In this document: positions 12,158 through 22,975 of the stretch, in pieces
Position numbering within the stretch: position 1 is the first letter of the stretch
Layout: the number at the start of each line of letters is the position of its first letter
Source of the DNA: Phialocephala subalpina
Taxonomy: Eukaryota > Ascomycota > Leotiomycetes > Helotiales > Mollisiaceae
DNA length: 64,000 bases
NCBI GenBank assembly: GCA_900073065.1
Contig: FJOG01000005.1
Span: forward strand, 372,001-436,000
Direction: 5' to 3'
Position numbers and translations under genes: made by a program
The notes under the pieces: model-generated
Databases searched by the model: none
Told to the model about the DNA's origin: nothing
The model's input: the letters and a program-made list of their open reading frames with translations, nothing else

Positions 12158-13730
12158 TCACTGAACTAGCCGAGGGCTGGACAGGAGCAAGGAGGGGAAG
12201 GGAGAAAAGGGTGTATTATATGTACAGCTAATAGAGGCCTGTCATGGCTAGAAGAGAGGTAGGTTGTATGAGTATGCATGAGTAGAAGATACCAAGCATG
12301 GTTTCAGCTACGCTGCCTGCTTGCTAATAATGAGAAACCGAGTATTCCGAATGTCCCTTCTCCCATAACTGACAATATCACCTATCACCTCGATTATGAT
12401 TTTTCCGAGCTGTCCGGACATTCTCCCACTCGACTTGTCGGAATTCATGCCAAGGTCAGTACAAGAGATCCGGTGATATGAAAGCAAAGGCCTGGAGAAG
12501 TCTTGGATGACAGAGCCGAGCAATCGGTCCGAAGCTCTTGGTCGGAATGTCAAAGCAGATGGAGTGGAGTAAGAGGAGAAGCTTGGCGAAGGCGGGATTC
12601 CGAGTGGTTACGAACGAGAAGTGACGCAGCGCGGATAGGATGAGGAGTGCCTGTCAAGGTGGCTGGGCGTCGGTGAGGGGTTGGGTGAGAGCGGGAGACG
12701 TTCAATTGTCCGAAAGCAATACCGGTATGCGGGGTTGTTGGGACGAGGTTTATGATCATGATGCTGTGATTTTGAGGAGGTCCTCCGACATTGGAACCAT
12801 ACATTGGTTTGAGGGTTTGAGACTCGAATTTGCATATTTTCGAGCATCAGGTACCTGTTGATGATGACAGGAAAATTGTCAAGACCTTTTCCAAAATGGA
12901 TCATGGAACGAGACACCCTCCTCAAAATGTCAGCCCCCCGCCGTCTCCAAGCTTTCTCCACAACTTATGGCTGGTTCCGAGGATTATCCATCTGTGAGGA
13001 AAGTTGAAGTCTTTCAAAGCTTTTGCTAAGCCAAGATAACGTTACTTTTGCGAAGATGGGATGGAAGCTCAACACCGCGTCATCTGGTAGAAAGTTGATT
13101 TTGATTTCAAACCTTCCAATTTTGTAAAATTGTGATCTGAATTCAAACTTGCTGGATGCGTCGGAAAAAGCTCAGCACGGTTCAAACGGAGACCCCATAA
13201 GCATCCGCGAACTGATCCTTGCGGACTGCAGACTGCAGACTGCAGACTCCTGTATGTATGACGTTTGCCGGTCAACAATGGAGCGGAGCGTCTGACAGCA
13301 GGAACTCAACTGGAGAAGATGGGGTGATGGAGAACCTTAGAAATAAGAAGCTTACAAGACCGGTCTCTCGGCGCTTCTTTTCTTCTCCGTCACAAACTTG
13401 CAGCTTCCTGTGGCTTGAAATTCAACTCGCAGGCTGGGCATTCGCCGCAATACTGCGTGGATTACTCCAAGCAGCAAGTGACCTGTCGATCGTGTTGATG
13501 GAGCCGCGAGTTGGGGCAAACCTAGTGAACGAGCCCAGTCAATGACCTCTGAGCTGCAGCAGGAAAGACAGCCCCAAGAAATGGATCGGAGAGGGGAAAC
13601 GTCGTATCCGATCCTTGGGGATTGTCGGTCCTATAAGAACTGGACATCCTGCTCGTCGAAATTTTCACTGTCCCAAGTGACCAAAGTAATTTCTTATTGT
13701 TGGTTGCTTCGAGAAAGTTAGTGGTCGAAG
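12158..13730. other. Intergenic between ERG24 and the GH3 gene
   Basis: No gene supported. Open frames at 12308-12553, 12608-12961 and 13219-13545 have no recognisable character. A 7-bp satellite lies at 13224-13248. Bases 13600-13730 look like a promoter for the following gene, with an AT-containing stretch (tataagaac at ~13631). Confidence 0.4.
13224..13248. repeat. GACTGCA heptanucleotide microsatellite
   Basis: Three perfect GACTGCA units plus GACT in intergenic sequence. Confidence 0.8.
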
Positions 13731-16700
13731 ATGCCTTCTCTAATCAGCTCCTGCATTGTGTTCGCCCTGGCAACGACGTCGGGAGTCTATTCGCGGCAGG
13801 TGCTGCCTCGTCAAAGTTCTGTAAGTTACTCTTTTCTTCACACAAAAGCACAATTTCAATGTATTCCCGCCCAGCATCCAGACAAGAATTCATTACTTGA
13901 TCCGAGTTTCTCTTATTCATCTTTTGGCGAGAGATTCCCAATCGTTGGCGCTAGACCTACTCTGGTCCGTTTGTTGACCAACACAACATCATATCACACG
14001 ACTTGACATCCTCTTTCATGATCAATTTCAGCCAAGATGAAGCACCTAATGGAGATTATCATGGCGATTGGCTACCATTTAGCTGGAAAGGATCAAGAGC
14101 TGATGGACATGAAGCAGAATAGTACGACCCAGGCCTCGAGTGCTCCGTTTTATCCCTCACCATGGTCATCCGGATCTGGAGATTGGTCTGATGCTTATTC
14201 GAAGGCACGGGATTTTGTCTCGCAGCTCACTCTTTTGGAGAAAGTCAATTTGACGACTGGTGTTGGATGGGAAGGAGAACAGTGTGTGGGACAAGTTGGC
14301 TCTATTCCTCGATTGGGCTTCAGAAGCTTGTGCATGCAAGATTCTCCTGTCGGCGTCAGATTCGGAGACTATGCCAGTGTATTTTCTTCAGGCCAGACCG
14401 TTGCCGCTACGTTCGATCGAGGCCTTATCTATCAGAGAGGCTATGCTATGGGTCAAGAACACAAAGGCAAAGGTGTTACTGTTCAACTCGGACCCGTTGC
14501 TGGACCTCTTGGACGTTCTCCAGAAGGAGGACGAAATTGGGAAGGCTTCTCACCTGATCCATATCTTACTGGTGTTGCTATTGGGGAGACAATCAAAGGT
14601 ATTCAAGATGCGGGTATCATGTAAGCCTCGATTCTGAACCTCGAAAAAACCATAACTAACACATCCAAGTGCTTGTGCCAAACATTACATTGGCAATGAA
14701 CAGGTACGTTCAATCAAAAAAAATTAAAGTCTCAATCGCTCACTTTCTCAGGAACATTTCCGTCAACAACCCGAGGCAGTAGGCTATGGCTACAACATTA
14801 CCGAAGCCATCTCTTCCAACATCGATGACACAACTATGCACGAGTTGTACCTCTGGCCATTTGCTGATGCTGTCCGGGCTGGTGTTGGTTCAATCATGTG
14901 CTCCTACAACCAGGTCAACAACTCGTACGGTTGCCAGAACTCGAAACTCCTGAACGACCTCTTGAAGAACGAGTTGGGATTCCAAGGTTTTGTTATGAGT
15001 GACTGGCAGGCCCAACACACTGGCGCCGCAAGTGCTGTAGCAGGACTGGACATGACGATGCCAGGTGACACAGTCTTCAACAGCGGAGACAGTTATTGGG
15101 GCACGAACCTGACTCTTGCGGTCATCAATGGAACGGTTCCTGAGTGGCGTATCGACGATATGGCTCTCAGAATTATGGCTGCTTACTTCAAAGTCGGTCT
15201 TTCTCTTGAACAACCGCCCATCAATTTCGACTCTTGGACACTGGACACATATGGACCACTTCACGCATCTGTCGGGGCCAATGTTCAACAAGTCAACTTC
15301 CATGTCGACGTCCGTGGTGATCATGGGGCCCTGATCCGAGATATTGGTGCCAGAGCTACCGTTCTTTTGAAGAACACCAACAACGCTCTCCCTCTTTCGA
15401 AGCCTAGATTCGTTGCTGTCATTGGCGAGGACGCTGGGCCCAACCTGTACGGACCTAATGGATGCTCTGATCGTGGTTGCGACAACGGTACTCTCGGTAT
15501 GGCGTGGGGATCAGGAAGTGCCAACTTCCCCTACCTCATTACTCCTGACACAGCTCTTCAAGCGCAAGCGATTGCCGACGGCACAATCTATCAGAGCATC
15601 CTCGACAATTACGCCACTTCTGAGATCTCGGCACTAGTCTCTCAAGCTTATGTCACCAGCATTGTCTTTGTCAATGCTGATTCTGGAGAAGGATATATTA
15701 GTGTTGATGGCAATGAAGGCGATCGAAACAACCTCACCCTTTGGCACTCTGGCGATGATTTGGTCAAGAACGTGTCTGCCATTTGCAACAACACTATTGT
15801 TGTCATCCACTCTACTGGCCCAACGATTTTGACTGAATGGTATGACAACCCAAATGTCACTGCCATTCTCTGGGCTGGCGTTCCAGGTCAAGAGAGCGGG
15901 AACAGTATCACAGACGTCCTTTACGGCAAAGTCAACCCCGCTGCACGCACACCATTCACCTGGGGACCAACGAGAGAGAGCTACGGCACAGACGTTCTCT
16001 ACGAACCAAACAACGGCAACGGAGCTCCACAAGACGACTTCACTGAAGGTGTATTCATCGACTACCGAGCCTTCGAAAACAAAAACATCACCCCAATCTA
16101 CGAATTCGGCTTCGGACTCTCCTACACAACATTCTCCTACTCCGACCTCCAAGTCGTCAAACACAACGTCGGCGCCTACACTCCCACGACAGGTACGACC
16201 GAAGCAGCCCCAGTCCTAGGCAACTACTCCACAAACCTAGCAGACTATCTTTTCCCCAACGCCAGCTTCCCGCATATCTGGCAATACATCTACCCGTACC
16301 TCAACACCACCGACGCCAAAACCGCATCCGCAGACCCCAATTACGGGCAAACAGCCGCCGAGTTCCTGCCGCCTGACGCCACGAACGGCTCTCCTCAACC
16401 TCTTCTCGCAGCTGGTGGCGCACCCGGCGGAAACCCTCAACTCTATGATGTGCTTTATACCGTTACTGCTACTATCACCAACAATGGTACTTTGAATGGT
16501 GAGGAAGTATCGCAGTTGTATATCTCACTTGGAGGACCAAATCAGCCTTCTAAGGTTTTGAGAGGCTTTGAGAGGTTGAGTATTGACCAGGGGCAGAGTG
16601 TTACTGCTAGCTTTGATATTACGAGGAGGGATGTCAGTAACTGGGACACAGTGAGCCAGAATTGGGTGGTTACTAGTTATCCGAAGGAGGTGTTTGTGGG

Positions 16701-16743
16701 TTCAAGTTCGAGGAATCTGCCTTTGAGTGCCAGTCTCTCTTGA
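13731..16743 (+). CDS. Secreted GH3 beta-glucosidase, with an apparent frame conflict near the N terminus
   Basis: Exon 1 (13731-13820) encodes a signal peptide (MPSLISSCIVFALATTSGVY, cleavage near VYS-RQ) and stops at a strong GTAAGT donor. The catalytic body is ~14127-14620, 14670-14703 and 14752-16743, with consistent introns of 49 and 48 nt. GH3 hallmarks are KVNLTTGVGWEGE, LCMQDSPVGVR, a KHYIGNEQ segment formed across the small exon, the nucleophile region FVMSDWQAQHTG (D of SDW), and a C-terminal fibronectin-III-like domain (GEEVSQLYISLGG). It should release glucose from cellobiose or other beta-glucosides outside the cell. Just after the first intron the natural continuation (DEAPNGDYHGDWLPF...) is in a different frame from the catalytic body and meets TAG near 14120. 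The gene may be frameshifted, mis-sequenced or differently spliced. Confidence 0.8.
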
Positions 16744-17183
16744 GTGGATGATGAGAGGAAAAGAAGAGAAGCGAGAGACGAACTTATGACTTGGAATGGG
16801 AATTGGACATGGATACATTGGTAATGGGCACTTAAATCATCGCCGGAGACACGGCTTAGAGTAAATTGTAAATGTTAATGATTCCACAGGCCTCTCTCTC
16901 TCGCTAGCAAAAATTGAGGTCTTACCGTTCGTCCTTCACTCGCTTAGTAACGAGGCTGCGAATTTCCCCTAACTTTCAAGCCACAATTAACCCACCTAGT
17001 CGTGCAGTGCATGTACAGAAGCGATCGCAAGCCTGGCATTTGAATTAGGTTTCGATGGCTAGTGCCCAAACCAAATGTCTCGAGAGATTTGGGACATTGA
17101 GACAAGTGCTTCGAGCTCACTTGCAACTACCCTGCTGTCCAACCTGCGTCAAAGATCTCGAGTTGCGCCCTCGCTTTTCGAGA
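16744..17183. other. Intergenic
   Basis: 3' flank of the GH3 gene and 5' flank of the first decayed gene. The frame is open from 17055, but the residues before 17184 look unlike the family N terminus. Nothing else is seen. Confidence 0.4.
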
Positions 17184-18121
17184 ATGACGGCAATACCAAA
17201 GAAGTTCACCTACATCCTCGCGCCAAATTGCAAAATCCTGCCCGAAGACGCCGTCCTTTCCCTCGGAAGCATCTTTAGCTCACCTCTCGAGCCTGAAGAA
17301 ACAGTTCTCAATGAAACCGCTCGCATCCCAATTCCGCTAGGCAAGACCAAGATCCGGACAATGTCCGACTGGCGCACAACAGTTGGCAAGCTCCGCCAAC
17401 ACAAACTCACCATCTGGGCCAGCTTCCTCCAATTCCTAATTGGACTTGGTTTTAACATCGACGGCTTCTACAAAAACGACAAAGAAGACGTTTTCAAATT
17501 CGAAAAACTTGAAACGAGAAGTTTTATCCTAGATGAGGACTTTATAAGAGGAGTCTTGAGGCGGAAGATGTAGCGTAGTTTTTGGAGGCGAGTAAAAGGA
17601 GAAAGCATATTTTTATGGTTATGGGTGTTAGGATAGCGTATGGGGCTAACATTACGAGTAAGAGGAATAAGGGGTGGGGAGCGGGTGGGGAGGTGAGTTT
17701 AGATGAGACGGCGATGGGAGCGCCTGTTTCTGCGGGACCGAAGGTCGAGAATTCGGTGGATAGGACGAGGGAAACGGAGATTGGAAAGATTGAGGTGTTG
17801 GTTTTTGCGTATAGGTTGAGCAGAATTATTATGATGAAGGAGGGGAAGAGTAAGGCGGAGTCATACACTGATGGTGCTTTGTTTGGGGTGGGGGAGGAGA
17901 GGGAGGGGGAGTGGGAGGAGAGGTATGATTGGGCGGCGGCGGAGTTTGAGGTTGATGGTGGGGAGGAAGAGTATCAGGGGTTGGACGAAGTGGTGGTTGA
18001 CGACAAGCGCGAGGGGGAATATGCTGTTTTGAAGTCTCTTGGTAATTTTGGAACGACTCCTGACCACTGTACGATTGTTTCTAGCGGAGTAAGCTTTTTA
18101 CCGCCTGTTAACAATTTCTGA
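17184..18121 (+). pseudogene. Broken gene of an unnamed fungal family, often near NLR-type/incompatibility loci
   Basis: One protein is split over two frames. The first part starts at MTAIPKKFTYILAPNC (17184) and runs to TAG 17571-17573; it includes SDWRTTVGKLRQHKLTIWA and KDKEDVFKFEKLET-like sequence. The second part begins at about 17579 in another frame (FLEASKRRKHIFMVMGVRIA) and runs to TGA 18119-18121; it contains KVENSVDRTRET and LVFAYRLSRI. I recall the same order (YIFAPDC..., KDKEDVYKF, a 'hitherto-unnamed' MITGIKIARG block, VFAYQL) as one continuous fungal protein, so this copy carries a frameshift plus stops at the junction. No intron of plausible length can bridge it. The second half is strongly G-rich on this strand. 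Function unknown. Confidence 0.6.
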
Positions 18122-18209
18122 AAGAACGAATTGATTGTTGGCGATCATTGAATGAGGAATGGGCTTTCTGTTCATGGTCTGGCATCAATGTTTGAAAGAA
18201 TTATGATCA

Positions 18210-20757
18210 TTATCTCAATCCCTCCAGAATGTTTTGACAAATGGTGCTCTCATAGTGCCTGGACGAATCTTGAAGAAGCTTCCAAGGAATGAGGCACTGG
18301 TATCCAAGCTTCTCTCCCACCATGAGTCCCAACACCTTTTTCATCCCATCGACTCTTCTTATTGTCCGAATCACGAATTCATCCCTCGCTCTTTCATCTT
18401 CTTTCCTTTTCGCATATTTCAGGAGTTTTTCCTCACTGCAGTACTCCAGTATCATGGCACCAATTGCAGCAGCTATTGGAGTGGTAGAGGATGTGCCATC
18501 TCTCTAGACCTCTCTTTGACAACCAATTCCTTCCCTTTGTCCTGAAGGGATAATGGCCAATACGATGGGACGGGCCGTCCAAGGGTAGCAAATGATTTGC
18601 CAGCTTTGGCGTCGGGAGTGAACGACGTATTGCCGTTCCCATCAGTGGCATGCATGCAGATGACTTGGTCAGCGGATGCTGGCCAAACTATGCCGTGACG
18701 GTTCCCATGATTTGCTGCAGCTGCGAAGATGATCACAGGTTTTAGGCTGAGATGAGTGCTGTGATATGACGAAGTTGCTCGCTCTATTGCTTCAGCGATC
18801 TAAGGCTCAACTTCCTCGCGTCCCCATGACAGACTAATAATGTTCACTTTCCACTCTTCATGGGCGTACCGGAAGGCTCGAACCTTCGCATTAGCAGGCA
18901 GACTTTCAAGAAATTGTAGTAGAGGACAAACAAACCTCCGCAATGTCCTTTGACTCAAAGTGCTTGCCATCTCGGGTGATCCGTCCTACTCAAATTTCTG
19001 CGTTCGGGGCCACATTCAAAAGAAGTCCTGCTGTATGAGTTCCATGGCTATATGTATCTGTCATGACTGGCTTTGCTGTGCCGTGAAATCTTTCCACGCG
19101 ATCATACTCCTGAAAGCTCCCAAAATGCCTTTCCCAGGTAGATCAATGCCGCTATCCAGAATAGCGATCTTGATCGGAACCTTGGGTGGATTGAGAAACA
19201 AAGGATGAACTCTCGCTTCGAGGTCATTGAGCCGATCGTCAGATACTCTAATTCCGAGATGTGTGAGCAGCGTAAGATGAATGAAGGCCTTGGAGGCACA
19301 TATTTCTCTAAGGTGTCTTTTTGCAGCCATTGTTGAACCTTTTCTATTTGAGAAAGCTACGCTTGGCTTTTCACGTGGTATTCTACTAGCGAACATTCCC
19401 TTGCTTGGTTTACCATCAGCTCAATCCAAGCTTCTCCATCTGTTCTTCCTTTTCCCTTCTCCACCGCGACTCCGACTATTTCTAACTACAGGAAAGGGAG
19501 TGTGGTGTTTGGTCTTTCCGTGTAGCCTTTCGCGACCTTCTGCAACTGCTGCACAACACACAGGATGAGCCAACACCTTTTGTCCTCTACGGAATGGCTC
19601 CTCTTGAAAACATTTGAAGGGGGGTTAAGGCATGCATTCATGGCGTACTTCACATCCTTACCCTTTTGGAGATCAGATAACAGCTGACGTGCTCGAGCCA
19701 AGAAGAGGTTCGGATTTCTCGACACGTCTTCGGCGCTATAGATAGTGTCTATCGGAGCACCAAGCTCAAGCTCCAAAGGCAGTATCCCAAGTGACAATAT
19801 ATACGGGTCTAGATGATCTAGTAGCCCGTCATCCTCAGACTGACCTTGTGGTGATGTAGCACGCTGTGCAGTCAAGAAAGGAGACGAAAGCGATTGAGGA
19901 ATGTGATCATCCTTTGGCGTGAGGAATCCGATCTTCTTCGTCCATTCTTCGTTAAGCCAGCTACCAGAATACAACTGCAGGAACGATCGTGCTATCAAGT
20001 GGGCTGGATTGTATCGGTCCTCCTCACGGAAGCTTTTTATCTAACCACTGCGGACCAACCCATCCAAAGTTTGGATACTCGTTGCGTTCAAGTCAACCAA
20101 CCTGGGGTCGACACCTCTGAGTATATGCAATTCACCATCCTCGAGCAAAAATCACATTCTGGCATTGTTGACACGTTTGAAGTCTGAGCATAAACATGAG
20201 AATTTGAAGGTGTCTTCCCCATCCGAGTTATCCGAGGGACGCATTATTCTCACTGTCGGGGGCTTCCAAGGCGGATGCTTCGTATTTTCTCTCAGTAGAG
20301 GTACTCTAAACAATTCCTCGTTCTTGTTGATCATGAGCTCAACTTCTCGCCATTATGCTTGCGGATGAGGCTCGTCAAGGCTAGGAACAAGAAGCTCAAA
20401 GTGAAAGCTAACTTCTGACCTTCGCCTTAGATTCTGTGCTGTCTTCTGCCCAGCTAGATGAAGCCTCGCTACTTTGTCGATGTCAGCCTTGGAGTGGCTA
20501 TTACATACTTGAAGCTGTTGACATAATGTCGAATGAGCAATTTCAGCCATCCTTTGGACATTTTGAAGGGTCGCATACCAACGATCCTAGACGGCTACGC
20601 TTTACACGGCTCTCCAAGAGAAGTAATAGCTCCTTTTGAAGCTTCAGTGCAGACTCTGAATGGTGTTTGTACAGCTGGGCTCGTAGCTCAGTCAATTCGT
20701 GGTTGAGGTCGGCATAGTATGTATTAAGATCTGCCTTTAGTCTAACATTCGTGCCTA
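18210..20757 (-). pseudogene. Decayed DUF7580-like / subtilisin (peptidase S8) gene
   Basis: Read on the minus strand in family order: an N-terminal helical segment (about 20757-20580, TELRAQLYKHHSESALKLQK), then fragments ending LHILRGVDPRLVDLNATS (near 20110). Next comes the DUF7580-like block ILSLGILPLELELGAPI (19800-19740). The S8 domain follows: the Asp box IAILDSGIDLPGKG (near 19150), the His box YSHGTHTAGLLLNVAPNAE (near 19030) and the Ser box GTSSTTPIAAAIGAMI (near 18470). All three catalytic boxes are recognisable, but they lie in different frames with several stops between them (for example directly before the His box and after NAEI). The gene cannot encode a full protease. Such DUF7580-protease fusions are known in fungal genomes. 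The order and strand are consistent with a single ancestral gene. Confidence 0.7.
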
Positions 20758-21063
20758 GAGGCCGAGGGAAAATGTTTTACACTGTCAAGAGATTATGAAA
20801 GCACCGAAAGTATTGCAAACTGACATGCACTGAGAATATGGGGGCCAACTCAACAGACTTGTTGAAAGAGATATTACCAGCCTACCTCGAAGTGGCCAAT
20901 CATTTAGCCACAACGCCGATGCCGCAGCTATAGACTCCCATTCGCCAGAAGGGGTTTAGCGTCATTCGGGTGGACTTTAGCTGATAACACCCTTCAAAAT
21001 CTGCCATCTCCATCTCCAAATTCCAATCCGCCGAGCAGCCTGATCTTCCCACATGTCTCTCCC

Positions 21064-22970
21064 ATGTTGTCAAGTATGGGAAATACCGAAGATGGTAGCC
21101 CTCTACCTCCTTCTACTGTCGCCAAGAACGTAATGAATGCAACCCAGAGATGCATGGAACTCTTCGACAGACTCGACGTGGCAGAGCAAGTGTGGTCTAT
21201 GACACAACATGCTCGGCCCAATGTATGGGCCTCAGACATTGGTGTTTTTGCAGCTGGACGTATTAGCATGGACTACCGTCTTCGAGATACACCGGAAATA
21301 TTGAACCTCGTGATGCAACGGATGAATGCACCGAGGCAAATTTAGAAGTAGGTAAGTGAGCTAGTGACACCTATTAGTCTCTCTCTGTCTTTGGATGCCT
21401 GCCCCACTGGCTGCACTTCTTCTTGCGTTATCGTTGATTATGGCTTTTGACTGAACACCCGCTAGTGGCTGCGATTCCAGAAGAAGATTCGAACATACCG
21501 AACAAAGAAGAAAGAGAAGTAGAGTATACTGAACCAATTGCCGGAAAAACCGATGCCCAGTCTTCTCGCAGCTCTGGTAGTTCAAGCTTCGTCCGAGCCT
21601 CTGACTCGGAGAATGATGACGACGAATCACTTCCATATGATCCTCAGTTTGCGATCAAGAATTCTATTACTCGACTATACAACTTATCCTCAGCTATAAG
21701 AAAGACCGGGAACGAATATCGAGACCTTCATGCCGAACAGTACGTCGAAAGGGTTCGCTATCCTGCCACTGATCATGGATGGGAAGAAATCACGCTCAAT
21801 CTCACCGAGATCTTCATGAACTACGCATCTGGTATTATTCTGAAGAAATTGCCGCAGAGAGAGGAAAGAAGGGCTATTGCAGAAGAGTGGCTGCAACACC
21901 GGCTTGCTCGCACAATTGCTAAACGACGTAACATCCTACTCTACAGGCGGAAACATCAGGAAACATTGAGAAAGGTCCCCAAATCTATCAGACCATCTAT
22001 ACCAGTTGACGATCCCAAGGTCTATAGACCAGAACAACACTCAACTTATTCGACTTTGCCAAAACCCCAGATTGTCGCAGAATCTACAATTTTCACCGAT
22101 ACCAATGCTACCCATGTCACCAATGCCTCTAAAATTGATACCAAGGCCTTTCATAGGTTCGACTCGTTCGAAGCTCTAAGCAATGTCTCAGTCTCTACGA
22201 CAAGGACATTCATTACAACCGCGAATGCCGACGTAAAGTTCCGGTCCTCGCCTGCTACGAAAGCCTTTGATACGCACTTTACTTGTCCGCTAGTTTTTTT
22301 CCCTTGTAAAGTTTCTGAGCGAGATCCAAAGTGATGGGCATGAGTGACTTCAACATTTTGAGTCGGCAAATATTGACAGCTTAGCAGACAACATCTGACA
22401 CACGACTTGAAGCCCTATATCTGTTTATTTGAGCGTTGTGACGCCTCTGAGCACCTCTATAGCACTTTTAGGGAGTGGACGACTCACATGATAGAAGAGC
22501 ACATGCCAAGCGAATGGTTTTGTGCTTCATCCAAACATGATATCGAGGTTATCTTTCAAACCAAGGAAAGCTTCATAGAGCATCCGAAGGCCCACTAAGT
22601 GGATCTTTTCGAAGGAGATGAAGCTTTCGATATCGCTGAACAAAGTGTGCGCCAATCTGCGAAGATATTTCAGTGTTGTCCTATATGTGCGCAATCTCTA
22701 TCTGAAGTCTCTTCCGAACCACAATGGGAAAAAACTTCACTTCTCAAGATCTACTTCAGAGACACATAGCAAGCCATTTACAGGAGCTCGCCATGTTTGT
22801 TATCTCTGCTAAATCTAGAAGATGGTGGGTTCATATACCCGCCAACTGAACGTTCCTCGCACACAGAGAATGAGAGGAGCATCGAATTATGGGAGAGTGA
22901 TGAGAGTCTTCAGGTTTTGAATACGGAGGAAAGAAGAGTAACTCGCCAAAAGAGAGCCATGCTAGTGTAC
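21064..22970 (+). pseudogene. Decayed degenerate-C2H2 fungal protein gene
   Basis: Pieces occur in family order: an N-terminal block ending DIGVFAAGRISMDYRLRDT (21235-21300), a 295-codon frame from 21447 with an acidic linker and a basic helical region (ERRAIAEEWLQHRLARTIAKR), then zinc-finger-like segments. A GTGATG...CAG intron (about 22332-22386) joins FFPCKVSERDPK to QHLTHDLKPYICLFERC, which is the expected continuity. An in-frame TAA (22596-22598) follows IEHPKAH, although the frame reads on as VDLFEGDEAFDIAEQS and then FQCCPICAQ. The final block, RHIASHLQELAMFVIS, lies in a shifted frame. This domain layout is common in fungal proteins associated with NACHT or ankyrin genes. Nonsense and frameshift lesions make a full product unlikely. 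Confidence 0.65.
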
Positions 22971-22975
22971 CGGAC

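Noticed and set aside
15634..16164. Long minus-strand open frame (176 aa) inside the GH3 gene
   Set aside because: It is antisense to conserved GH3 coding sequence, with Val/Cys-rich, non-natural composition; it is a codon-bias shadow.
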